DNA of 64,000 bases, taken from Flavobacterium sp. (GTDB lineage: Bacteria > Bacteroidota > Bacteroidia > Flavobacteriales > Flavobacteriaceae). The notes under the pieces were generated by a model. That model saw nothing but the letters and a program-made list of their open reading frames with translations, made no database searches and had not been told where the DNA came from. A program made the position numbers and the translations under genes. The stretch's first letter is position 1. Each line of letters opens with the position of its first letter. The stretch is taken from assembly GCA_016718345.1 (NCBI GenBank), contig JADKDN010000001.1:381001-445000 (forward strand), given 5' to 3'. Shown here in pieces: positions 18,837-28,670 of the stretch.

Positions 18837-19655
18837 ATGAAAAATAATTGGACAGGGGAAAGATTAGAGACTTATATATATAGTAAGGACTCGATTGATC
18901 ATCTACATAGATACTCTATTGTTTCCAATTATATTGAAGGTAAAATAGTTTTAGACATAGCAAGTGGAGAAGGATATGGAAGTAATATTATAAGTGAGAA
19001 AGCTAAATTTGTTTACGGAGTAGATATTGATGAAACCTCCATTAAAGATGCTAAATTAAAATACAAGAAAGACAATCTTAAATTTCTTGTTGGGAGTACA
19101 AGTAGTATTCCCATTGAAGATCATTCTGTTGATGTGGTTATAAGTTTTGAAACTATTGAGCATCATGATGAACATATTGAAATGATTAATGAAATAGAAA
19201 GGGTATTGAGACCCAACGGCTTGTTAATTATTTCTACACCTGATAAAAAAAATTATACAGATAAGAGGAATTTTGTCAATAGATTTCATGTAAAGGAATT
19301 GTATAAACAAGAATTTTTAGATTTGATTTCTCAAAATTTTAATTCAATTCAATTGCTAACTCAAAAATATGTTAATGGAAATTCCATAATCCAAGAAGAT
19401 ATTTTAGAAAGCGAAATTCAGATTTTTTCGGGAAATTTTTCGTCAGTTTCAAGTGTGATTATCGATCCCTTTTATTTAATAGTGATTGCCTCGAATGGTC
19501 TTTTTGAAAGACAAAGGACAACAATTTTTGATGGGACTGATATAATTCAAACGGAATTTAATAATAGAGTTAATGAAGTTTATCGTAGTAATTCATACAA
19601 ATTAGGGCATTTAATTTTATCTCCGTTTAAGAGTCTAAAAAAAATATTAAAATAA
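18837..19655 (+). CDS. Class I SAM-dependent methyltransferase
   Basis: The N-terminal 150 residues carry a Methyltransf_11-type core: VLDIASGEGYGSNII (motif I), VYGVDIDETSI (motif II), SVDVVISFETIEHHDEH and VLRPNGLLIISTPDK. The first residues NNWTGERLETYIYSKDSIDH match a class of polysaccharide-locus methyltransferases that start with a GERF-like motif. The gene is intact at 272 residues. It is the first of three genes inserted between the neuB/neuC pair and neuA. The target is probably a sugar of the growing glycan. Confidence 0.85.
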   Translation: MKNNWTGERLETYIYSKDSIDHLHRYSIVSNYIEGKIVLDIASGEGYGSNIISEKAKFVYGVDIDETSIKDAKLKYKKDNLKFLVGSTSSIPIEDHSVDVVISFETIEHHDEHIEMINEIERVLRPNGLLIISTPDKKNYTDKRNFVNRFHVKELYKQEFLDLISQNFNSIQLLTQKYVNGNSIIQEDILESEIQIFSGNFSSVSSVIIDPFYLIVIASNGLFERQRTTIFDGTDIIQTEFNNRVNEVYRSNSYKLGHLILSPFKSLKKILK

Positions 19656-20209
19656 ATGCTTGAAATCATAATTCCTTATTATAAACTAACTAAAAAATAA
19701 ATGATATGGGCGAAAAAACAAGCGAAAAATATTATCATCCAAAGATTGAAAACAGTGTTGATTTTTTTTTCAGACCATCTAGAAGTTCACTTAGCGAATA
19801 TGTTTTTAACAAAGAGAAGTTAAGAGCTGTTGGTTTTAAAAATTTTCCTTTAGCATGGTTTAGTGATATTTTAGCCTATTTAGAAGTATCAAATTTTGGT
19901 AATATTTATACAATTAATGAGGCAATTGTATATGTACGAATTTCTGAATTAAGTATTACAGGTAGTAAAAATTTAAGTCGACCAAAAACAAAATCAGTTT
20001 TTGAATTTTATTATTATTTACTATCGAAGAAAAGTCATTTTTTCTCTAGTGAGCAAAAATTAATTATGCATCAACGATTAGAGAACAGTTATCTTAATAA
20101 TAAAAGAAATGGTAAAGCACTATTTAAAATTTCTTTATTTTACCTTAGCAAAGGCTTTCTTGTAAAATACATTAATTTTATAAAATCCATATTGTATAAG
20201 CTAATTTGA
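19656..20209 (+). pseudogene. GT2 glycosyltransferase remnant with the catalytic middle missing
   Basis: Directly after the methyltransferase stop, ATG 19656 opens MLEIIIPYYKLT, the typical first strand of a GT2 enzyme, and stops within 15 codons. From about 19706 another frame gives the C-terminal half, SEKYYHPKIENSVDFFFR, RSSLSEYVFNKEKLRAVG and LAWFSDILAYLEVSNFG, as in the acceptor side of this GT2 subgroup. The region that should hold the VDDxS and DxD motifs, about 100 residues, is absent, so the product cannot be active. A one-base repair does not restore it. This is a real internal deletion or an assembly collapse. Confidence 0.7.
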
Positions 20210-20215
20210 TAAATA

Positions 20216-21220
20216 ATGAGAATAGGGTTTAATCCCCAAAAAAGCGAAAAGAAAATAAATTTGACTACGTATCATAGAGTAATCGTAGTTGTTTATATTC
20301 CCAATGAAGAAGGATTTTATAAAAATTCCTATGATGTTTTTAAACTATGTTTAGACTCATTAGTTGCTACTATAAATAGTAATACTGCAATAACTATTGT
20401 TAATAATGGTTCTTACCAAAAGGTAACTGAATTGCTTCAAAATTATTTGAAAGATAAAAAAATAGATTCTTTAATTCATCATTCAGTTAATATAGGTAAA
20501 ATTGATGCTCTTATTGGTGCTGCCAGAGGTGCTAGAGAGCAGTTAATAACATATTCAGATTCTGATATATTATTTCAAAAAGGATGGCAAGAAAATGTAG
20601 AAAAGATTTTTTCCACATTTTCAAATGTAGGTTCAGTTTCACCCATTTCGGTCAGATATGGATTGTTTTATGGAACAAGCTCAGTTTTAAAACAAATTAT
20701 CTTTAGAAAAATTAAAATTAAATTTGAGCCAATACCTGAAAATTTTGATTCTTACAACAAGTATTTAAAAAGTATTAATTGGGATACAGATAAAAATGAG
20801 AAGAAGAATTGGCCTGTAATAGAGAGAAATAATACTAAAGCAATAATTGGCAGCGGACATCAAGTAGTAACTATTTCAAGAGAAATTTTATTTAAATCTG
20901 TTCCTACAAATCCATCATTAACTTTAGTTGGCGGGGATTCTGAATACAAGTATGTTGATGAACCGATAGATAAATTGGGAAAATTGAGACTCTGTACGTA
21001 TACTAATTTTGCCTTCCATATGGGCAATAATTTGGAAGACTGGATGATAGATGTTCATAAAAATAATTTGAAAGCCACAAACAATTCATTAGAAGTGGTA
21101 TACAAAAAAGAATCAAATCCAGATTTGTTGTATTCTAAATATAAGACAGTAATCTATCTACTAAGGAAAAAGATTACAAAGAAAGTTTTTAAGTTAATTT
21201 ATAAGGATTACTCTTTATAA
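20216..21220 (+). CDS. Glycosyltransferase, GT2-like (GT-A fold)
   Basis: A complete 334-residue protein with a GT-A pattern: RVIVVVYIPNEEGFYKN, ITIVNNGSYQKV, INIGKIDAL-like NIGKIDALIGAARGA and the metal motif TYSDSDILFQKGW near residue 115. The second half includes IIGSGHQVVTISREIL and GGDSEYKYVDEP, a plausible acceptor and catalytic-base region. It resembles family 2 enzymes but is divergent, and I do not recognise a close named relative. It lies 7 bases after the GT2 remnant and 20 before neuA. Confidence 0.72.
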   Translation: MRIGFNPQKSEKKINLTTYHRVIVVVYIPNEEGFYKNSYDVFKLCLDSLVATINSNTAITIVNNGSYQKVTELLQNYLKDKKIDSLIHHSVNIGKIDALIGAARGAREQLITYSDSDILFQKGWQENVEKIFSTFSNVGSVSPISVRYGLFYGTSSVLKQIIFRKIKIKFEPIPENFDSYNKYLKSINWDTDKNEKKNWPVIERNNTKAIIGSGHQVVTISREILFKSVPTNPSLTLVGGDSEYKYVDEPIDKLGKLRLCTYTNFAFHMGNNLEDWMIDVHKNNLKATNNSLEVVYKKESNPDLLYSKYKTVIYLLRKKITKKVFKLIYKDYSL

Positions 21221-21239
21221 CAAATTCAATTTTAACTAC

Positions 21240-21933
21240 ATGAAATTCTTAGCTGTAATACCTGCACGTGGCGGATCTAAAGGAATCCCAAAGAAGAATA
21301 TTAAACTTCTAGAAAAAAAACCGTTGATAGAATATACTATTAATGATGCCAAGAATTCAAAACTAATCACAGAAATAGTTGTTTCTACAGACAATCAAGA
21401 AATAGCCATTGAAGCAGAAATTGCAGGTTGTAAGCCACCGTTTATTCGCCCTGCTGAATTTGCTCAGGATACGTCAACTTCTCTCGAAGTAGTGCAACAT
21501 GCTATTGACTTTTTGAATCTCAAAATGTTTTTTTGATGCAGTTTGTTTATTACAACCCACAAATCCATTCAGAGAACAGGGTTGTATAGATAAAGCAATT
21601 GAAAAATTTATCACCTCAAAGACTGATTGCTTGATAAGTGTTTTGCCATTGCCACATGAATTCAATCCGCATTGGGCATTTGAAGAAAATGAAAACGGAT
21701 TATTAAAAATTGCAACTGGTGAAAAAAATATAATTACCAGAAGACAAGAATTGCCAAAAGCTTTTTATCGTGATGGTGCTATTTATATCACCAAGACAGA
21801 AGTTATTAAAAATGGTAGCCTATACGGTGAATCCATAGCTTATATCGAAAATAATCCTCAGTTTTATGTAAACATAGACACAATAGAAGACTGGGAAAAA
21901 GCAGAAAAATTACTTACTCTAATGAAACTTTAA
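21240..21933 (+). CDS. neuA: NeuA/LegF-type CMP-nonulosonate cytidylyltransferase, one frame break
   Basis: The enzyme activates a nonulosonic acid with CTP. The N-terminus has the nucleotide-binding signature LAVIPARGGSKGIPKKNI, then ITEIVVSTDNQEIA. One T is missing from the run at 21510-21514; adding it restores FFESQNVFFDAVCLLQPTNP with the conserved LLQPTNPFR segment. The rest has DCLISVLPLPHEFNP, LPKAFYRDGAIYI and NIDTIEDWEKAE. Repaired length is 230 residues, normal for the family. It completes a synthase-epimerase-cytidylyltransferase set with neuB and neuC, 2.4 kb upstream. The next gene starts right after its stop. Confidence 0.92.
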
Positions 21934-23626
21934 ATGTGTGGAATTGCCGGCATTATAGGACATAGCGCCAATAGAGGAAGTATTTTACAAATGTTAGAAA
22001 TGCAAAAACATCGCGGACCTGACTTTGTTGATTATTATCTTGAAGAAAATAAAATAGTTCTAGGTCATAATAGATTAAGCATAATTGATTTATCGAGCAA
22101 TGCCAATCAGCCTTTTATAAGTGGATGTGGAAATTATATCCTGATTTATAATGGTGAACTCTATAATTATTTAGAATTAAAACAAGAGCTTCAATCGAAA
22201 TATACTTTCAAAACCCAATCAGATACCGAAGTTTTGCTCAATGCTTATATTGAATGGGGAGAACAGTGTTTGAACAAATTAAACGGGATGTTTTCTTTTG
22301 CCATTTGGAATAAAAAAGAACAATTTCTATTTGCTGCTCGCGATCGGTTTGGAGTGAAGCCTTTTTACTATTCTTTCGATAGCATCAATTTCATTTTTGC
22401 TTCAGAAATAAATTCTTTATGGGCTGCAGGAATTTCTGAAATTCCAAATGATAAAGTTTGGCTGAATTACTTTGTAGAGGGAAGCTACGGAATGCCTGAT
22501 GAAACCTTTTGGAAGGGGATAAAGCAATTATCAGGTGGACATTGTTTAACTTTAAAAGACAATTCTTTACAAATAAAAAAATGGTATCATTTTGAAGAAC
22601 GAATTGCCGAATTGCAAAATCATTTTGAAGACAATGAAGAAGAGTACATTACTCAATTACTAGTAAAAGCCATAAATCTGCGATTCAGAGCTGATGTTCC
22701 TATCGGATTTAATTTAAGTGGAGGTCTCGATTCCAGTACACTTTTAGCATTAATTGATCAACAGAATAGAGATAAGTCAACAATTGAGACATTTACATTT
22801 ATCACAAATGATGAGAGATATGATGAACTTTATTGGGTAAAATCCATGCTTGATAAAAAGCCTTATCCGATTAATGTGTGTGAGTTAAATCATAATGAAG
22901 TACCCGAATTAGCTTTGAAAATTGCTAAAAATCAATCAACCTTATGGGGGAATACCTACAATTGCATATTCTAAGATTTTTCAAAAAGCCAGCCAAAAAG
23001 GGATAAAAGTATTGCTTGACGGACAAGGTTCTGACGAAGCTTGGGCTGGGTACGATTATTATGTGAATAATTCTCAAAACAACATACAGGGTATATCGAA
23101 ATCTCCTTTCAGAAGTAATGTTTTAAATGTTGATTTTACAAAGGAATATCAAAAAACAGTTTATTCTAAACCCTTTCAGGAAGATTTGTTAAACCTTCAA
23201 TTTCGCGATTTATTTTATACCAAAATCCCTAGAGCATTGCGTTTTAACGATAGAGTTTCGATGCTATACAGTACAGAGTTGCGAGAGCCATTCTTAGATT
23301 ATGAGTTGGTAGAATATGTTTTTAGCAGACCTCAAAGGTTGAAAATAAAGAATGGTGTTCAGAAATGGATGCTACGAAAAATTGCCGAGAAATTTTTACA
23401 AAAGGATTTAGTTTTAGCTCCTAAACGACCACTTCAAACCCCTCAAAGAGAATGGTTGTCAAATGATTTAAAAGATTGGGTAATCTCTGAAATAGAAGTG
23501 TTAATGGGAAATCATTGGTTTGATAGAAAACAATTACAAAACGAAATGAATTTATTTTTTAAAGGGGATAACCAAAGCAGTTTTCACATTTGGCAATGGA
23601 TAAATACGGCAATATTGTTCAAATAA
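21934..23626 (+). CDS. asnB: Glutamine-hydrolysing asparagine synthase homologue (AsnB), one frame break
   Basis: The N-terminal class II glutaminase domain starts with Cys2 (MCGIAGIIG) and has QKHRGPD, LGHNRLSIID and YNGELYNY. The synthetase domain has the ATP-pyrophosphatase P-loop FNLSGGLDSSTLLAL near residue 262. At 22927-22931 the A5 run seems one base too long; removing one A joins the halves as INQPYGGIPTIAYSKIF and LLDGQGSDEAWAGYDYY. Repaired length is about 564 residues, close to the AsnB norm. Homologues in polysaccharide loci may amidate sugar acids rather than aspartate; nothing in the sequence decides between these. Confidence 0.9.
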
Positions 23627-23633
23627 AAGGGAT

Positions 23634-24497
23634 ATGCTAAAATTAATTCATTTATTTCGGTTGGATTTTTCAAATAGAATTATTCTTATCCAGTATCTAC
23701 TCAAAAGGATTTTTAATCTCAAAACTAAAGCAAGTGAGAGATTGATAAATGATTATTATTATCATCTCATAAAGCTTCAAGGATTTTTCAAAGAACAAGT
23801 AGATAATTATTTTATTTCTTTCTATCCAAAATGGAGAGCAACAATTAAAACTAGAAAAAGACCTTCAAGCGATTTAGACGTTTTTGCACAAATTTTTGGA
23901 GATTTAGAGTATAAGCCTGTTATAGATGCATATAAAGCTAAATTTTCTAATAGTGAACCCTTAAAAATTATTGATGCCGGGAGCAACATTGGTCTGACCA
24001 CGCTCTATTTTTCAAGATTTTTTGATAATGCTGTATATATTTGCATTGAACCTAATGAGTCTAATTTTGAGGTTTTGAGTTTTAATTTAGAAACCAATTC
24101 AATTCCAAATGTCCAAAGAATACAAGCTGGAGTTTGGAGTAAAAATACCTATTTAAATATTATTAGTGATTTTAGAGGACATTATGATTGGTCTTACAGG
24201 GTTGTTGAAGCAGATAAAGTGACAGATTTAAAGGCATTTTCAATTCAACATTTAATAGAAAAATTTAAATGGGACACTATTGATATTTTAAAAATGGATA
24301 TAGAAGGTTCTGAGAAAGAAGTGTTCACTAACCCTAACTCTGATGTTTCTTTTTTAGCAATCACAAAATGTATTGCCATAGAAATTCATGATGAATTTGA
24401 TTGTCGTGAAGCAATTTATGAAATTTTGAAAAGCTATGGATTTACATTATTCAATTCAGGTGAATTAACAATTGGTATTAACCAAAATTGGATTTAG
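23634..24497 (+). CDS. FkbM-family SAM-dependent methyltransferase
   Basis: The protein has about 95 N-terminal residues of unassigned sequence, then a FkbM core: LKIIDAGSNIGLTTLYFS (motif I), YICIEPNESNFEVLSFNL (motif II) and DTIDILKMDIEGSEKEVF, the diagnostic DIEG motif. IAIEIHDEFDCREAIYEI closes the fold. Length is 287 residues and intact. FkbM enzymes O-methylate hydroxyls, here probably on a sugar. It starts 8 bases after the asnB homologue. Confidence 0.87.
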   Translation: MLKLIHLFRLDFSNRIILIQYLLKRIFNLKTKASERLINDYYYHLIKLQGFFKEQVDNYFISFYPKWRATIKTRKRPSSDLDVFAQIFGDLEYKPVIDAYKAKFSNSEPLKIIDAGSNIGLTTLYFSRFFDNAVYICIEPNESNFEVLSFNLETNSIPNVQRIQAGVWSKNTYLNIISDFRGHYDWSYRVVEADKVTDLKAFSIQHLIEKFKWDTIDILKMDIEGSEKEVFTNPNSDVSFLAITKCIAIEIHDEFDCREAIYEILKSYGFTLFNSGELTIGINQNWI

Positions 24498-24585
24498 AAA
24501 TACTTTAGTGAGTTGAAAATTTTTAAAATTTGTTTTCAGTCCAAACAAAAAGAAAGATATTTGAGAAATAAATATTCTAAATTTA

Positions 24586-25988
24586 ATGAGAAATAAAAAA
24601 ATATTTATTCTACTTCCTGATGGTATTGGTCTTCGTAATTTTGCCTACACCGATTTCTATAAAATTGGAATTGACAAAGGATTTGATATTGTTTTTTGGA
24701 ATAATACTCCTTTCGAGTTAACTGAAAGTGGTTTCAAAGAAATTAAAATTCAAAAAGCAAGAGTACACCCACTTACGGATTTTCTTAAGAAGGCACAGGT
24801 AAAAATTGAACTATCTCAAAATAGTGCGGAATCAAAAGATCCCGTTTATGACACGTATCGCTTCCAACTCACCAATAGAAACCTGAAATCAATTCTTAAA
24901 AATTGTTATGTGAATTGGCTTTTTTTTTGGAATAATTCACAAAAGGATTGCTTCGAATTAGGAAGAGAATCGCAATTCAGGAGCGAAAAACCAAATTGTA
25001 TTTTGATAGTTGGGATACTTTACAAAAGGAGAAACCAGATTTAGTTTTTTGTACCAATCAAAGAATTACTCTGGCTGTTGCACCAATTCTCGCAGCACAA
25101 GATTTAGGAATTCCAACTGCTACTTTCATTTTTTCATGGGATAATTTACCCAAAGGAACCAAAGTGCTTGAAACCGATTTTTATTTTGTTTGGAGCCAAC
25201 ACATGAAAGAAGAACTTTCGTACTATTATCCATATGTTAAAGAAAATCAAATTAGTGTCACCGGAACAACTCAGTTTGAACCTCATTATAATGAAAGTAT
25301 CATACAATTGAGAGAAGTTTTTTTCGAAATTCACGGATTAGATAAGGATAAAAAATATATTTGTTTTTCTGGGGATGATGTTACAACATCGCCCAACGAT
25401 CCAACCTATTTAGCAGATGTCGCTCAAGCGGTTCGGTTGTTAAATAGTAAAGGATACAATCTAGGAATAGTTTTTCGTAGATGTCCAGTAGATTTTTCAG
25501 ACCGTTTTGATACTGTTTTAAAAACAAACAGAGATATCATTAAACTTATAGTTCCTAAATGGGAAAAAATAGGAGAAGGTTGGAATACCATTTTGCCTAC
25601 CAAGGAAGATTTGATACTTCAAATGAATACTATTTTTCATACTGAAATGGTAATAAATCTTGGTTCATCAATGGTTTTTGATTATGTTGCACACAAAAAA
25701 CCGTGTGGTTTCATAAATTACGACGTTCCAAATAAGGCTTTCCCGGATTGGTCTGTGAAAAAAATATATAATTTTATTCATTTTCGGTCAATGCCATCAA
25801 AGGATGCTGTTTTTTGGATAAATAATCCGCATCAAATTTCAGAGACAATAGAAAAAATGCTTAGCAATGATGATTCGGAAAAAGTTGTTAGAAATGCTCA
25901 AAAGTGGTTTGAAAAAATTAATCTTCATCCAGCAGAGAAAGCTTCAGAAAGGATTTGGGATGCTATTGAAAAAATTATAGAAGCATAA
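24586..25988 (+). CDS. Probable GT-B glycosyltransferase (CDP-glycerol transferase-like), one frame break
   Basis: Opening IFILLPDGIGLRNFAYTDF and later RITLAVAPILAAQDLG, TATFIFSWDNLPKGTKV and INLGSSMVFDYVAHKKPC fit a GT-B transferase resembling CDP-glycerol or UDP-dependent enzymes found in Bacteroidota polysaccharide loci. The frame breaks at the A4 run 24941-24944; one added A joins NSQKGLLRIRKRIAIQE smoothly. Repaired length is about 467 residues. The C-terminal half contains the likely donor site (GSSMVFDY). I do not recognise a named family, so the function is inferred from fold and context. Confidence 0.6.
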
Positions 25989-25989
25989 C

Positions 25990-26552
25990 ATGTTAAGAGA
26001 GTTAATTTTATCAGACTTCAAGCGGCATAATTTCAGGTCGATATCCCTAAGGAATTTATTTGCCATTTTCTTGATTCAGCCTATTCCAGGATTAAAATAT
26101 ATGATCCTTTTTCGGTTGACTCAACATTACAGGAGAAAAAATAGAATTTTATTTTATTTCTTTTTCCTTTGGTTAAGGCGATTAAAAGTAAAATATGGAT
26201 TGGATATTTCTTATAGAACTAAGATTGGAAAAGGAATTTATGTCGGTCATTTTGGAGGTGTTGTTGTTCATGGAGATGTTGAAATAGGAGATTATTGTAA
26301 TTTATCTCAAGGAATAACTTTGGGAGTTAGTAATTATGGGAAAAATCGGAACACCCATTATTGGTCATCATGTTTTTTAGGTCCAGGCTCTTGTGTTTTG
26401 GTAACGTTACTGTCGGGAATCATGTAACTATCGGAGCAAATGCAGTAGTTACTGAAGATGTGCCAGATAATTCAACAGTTTTAAGTCCAAAATCAACAAC
26501 TATCAACAAAGACTTGTCAGCTTATTTTATTCATAATTTAGAAAATGAATAA
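25990..26552 (+). CDS. Serine acetyltransferase-like hexapeptide transferase, several frame breaks
   Basis: The first 145 codons encode a CysE-like short form: an amphipathic N-terminal helix region, DISYRTKIGKGIYVGHFGG and NLSQGITLGVSNYG. Within bases 26345-26400 the frame changes three times, including T6 at 26372-26377 and T4 at 26396-26399. Corrected, it continues GTPIIGHHVFLGPGSCV, FGNVTVGNHVTIGANAVV and TEDVPDNSTVL. Repaired length is about 187 residues. The enzyme probably O-acetylates a sugar or lipid-linked intermediate, not serine, given its place between glycosyltransferases. Confidence 0.82.
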
Positions 26553-26634
26553 ATAGTTTGTTTATAAAATAGATTTTACTTTTTAAGTAGTTATAATTTA
26601 TTAGATTTGAAAAAACTATGTTAACTGTAAATTC

Positions 26635-27555
26635 ATGAAGTTTTTTGACATTGTAAAATACATCATTTATACTTTATTATTCATCACATTAATTTCTTCT
26701 TTGAGAAATTTGTTTTTTCCTCTCGTTGCAGATGAACTTCAGTATGCAGAAATTGCAGTAAATTGTATGACAAAAGGAGCCTATTCACTTTCGGGCGTTC
26801 CTTCAACTTTTACACCAACACTTCCTTTTCTAATAGCGTTATTTTATTCAAAATCATTTCCAATTGTAGGATTTGCAGCGGTTTTTTTCTGATTCCGTTT
26901 TCAATACTAGTAATTACCCGCTATTTATATGGAGTTTGTATTTTTATAGTAGGATATTTTATTTGGAATTATTTGATAAAATTAATACAGTCGAAGGATT
27001 ATCAAAACATCTATAAATTAGTGCTATATTCACTTATATGTGTTCTACCTTTAATCATTTGGTTCAAGTACGTTTATCTAGTTGAAAAAGAAATTACCAT
27101 CGAACAGAGTTACTTTACAAGATTCAAGGAAAATGATATTTTTTATAATATTAAAGCAGGATTGGGAATAATTAAGCATGCCGAGGTAAACAAAATCAAC
27201 GGAATTCCAGCATTTGTCTCTCTTTTTCTCCCTGTAACTGGATTGCGAAATTGGATAATAAGCATGGGTTTAATAGCAGCTTTTTGTTTTGGATATATTT
27301 CAAAATGGAAAGTAAAAGAATATAGAGTAGTTTTTATAGCTATAATTTTAATCATGTTGGGTTTAATAGTTGCGGGTACTGGTTTTAGTAGGTATTGGTT
27401 GGTGCTTTTACCAGGATATTGGTTAGGGTTTTATTTTTTGTTTTAGTTATCTAAAAATTGAAGATAATTATTTTGAAAAGATATCGCTATTGCTAGCTGT
27501 AATATATGTAATTAACGAGTTGCGATTGGATTATTTAATAGTAAGCAAATTATAA
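26635..27555 (+). CDS. Multi-pass membrane protein, probable GT-C (ArnT-like) glycosyltransferase, shortened and frame-broken
   Basis: The N-terminus has a membrane helix followed by LVADELQYAEIAVN, an acidic first periplasmic loop as in polyprenyl-phosphate-sugar dependent GT-C enzymes. Runs T7 26882-26888, T6 27434-27439 and T4 27441-27444 each need one T to keep the frame through ILVITRYLYGVCIFIVGY, LPVTGLRNWIISMGL and the C-terminal helix ending at 27555. The repaired protein has about 305 residues and fewer membrane helices than the 400-550 residues usual for this class, so an internal segment may be missing just after residue 82. The gene precedes a polyprenyl-phosphate sugar synthase-like GT2 by 4 bases, which fits a donor-user pair. 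Confidence 0.5.
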
Positions 27556-27559
27556 TTTT

Positions 27560-28656
27560 ATGATAAACAATAAAACGATTGCAGTTATTGTTCCATGCTT
27601 TAATGAAGAATTACAAATAATTCAGGTTTTAGAGACTATGCCTGATTTTGTGGATAGAATTATAGTTATTGATGATAAATCAACCGATAATACTTCAAAA
27701 AACATTAAGGATTTTATAGCAAAAACTTTCAATAAAGGGATCGAGATAAATACTGTTTTAGATAAAATTAAGCCTAATAGTCACAATAGGGCTAATATGG
27801 TAGTACAAGAATTGCAACGAAAAGAAATGGCATATTTTACGCCACACGAAATTTATAATAACAGCAATACTGATAGGATAGTATTGATTACTCATTCTGT
27901 AAATGCAGGTAAAGGAGCAGGAATTGCAACGGGCTACAAGTGGGCAAAAGATCACGGGATAGATTGTGTTGCAACTATGGATGGTGATGGGCAAATGGAT
28001 CCAGACGAGCTGTTAAGTTTGTGTGAACCAATAATTTTTGAAAACATAGACTATGTAAAAGGAAATAGATTGATTCATCGAAGCGCACTACTTGTCATCC
28101 CAAAAGTTAGATTTTTTGGAAATTCAATACTATCAATATTAACTAAGTTGGCCAGCGGATATTGGCATGTTTCCGATACCCAAACAGGATACACGGCTAT
28201 TTCAAACAAAGCTTTGAATGCGATTCGATTGTATGATATATACAAGAAATACGGTTATCCAAATGATATGTTGGTCAAACTGAATATAGCATTCTGTACT
28301 TTGAGAGAAGTCGAGATAAAACCAGTTTATGATATTGGCGAAAAATCTAAAATGAAAATTTTTAAAGTGATTCCAACTGTATCTTTATTACTAATAAAAT
28401 CATTTTTTAAAAGACTTTGGTTCAAGTATTTGTTTAGAGATTTTCACCCATTGTTCATTTTATACCATTTTTCTTTTTTACTAGGAATAATTTGGATGCC
28501 TTATCTCTATAGAGTTATAGATGGCTTTGATTGACGGTAAAGAATTTGTCTTTTGAGACTCTGTTTGCATTTACGTTTCTAGGAATTAGCTCTATACAAA
28601 GTTTTCTATTTGCAATGTGGATGGATATTCAGGATAATGACAGATTGTATAAATAA
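27560..28656 (+). CDS. GT2 polyprenyl-phosphate sugar synthase-like (DPM1/GtrB type), one frame break
   Basis: The GT-A core has IAVIVPCFNEELQIIQVL, RIIVIDDKSTDNTSKNI, NAGKGAGIATGYKWA and the metal motif VATMDGDGQMDPDEL near residue 145. After DTQTGYTAISNKAL the C-terminus carries two or three membrane segments (FHPLFILYHFSFLLG). The frame is lost at TT 28531-28532; an added T continues LTVKNLSFETLFAFTFLG to a stop at 28654, giving 365 residues. Such enzymes charge undecaprenyl phosphate with a hexose for GT-C transferases such as the one just upstream. The catalytic part is intact. The domain has an insertion between strands 2 and 3 (about residues 45-105) longer than usual. Confidence 0.82.
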
Positions 28657-28670
28657 TTAAAACAAATCAA

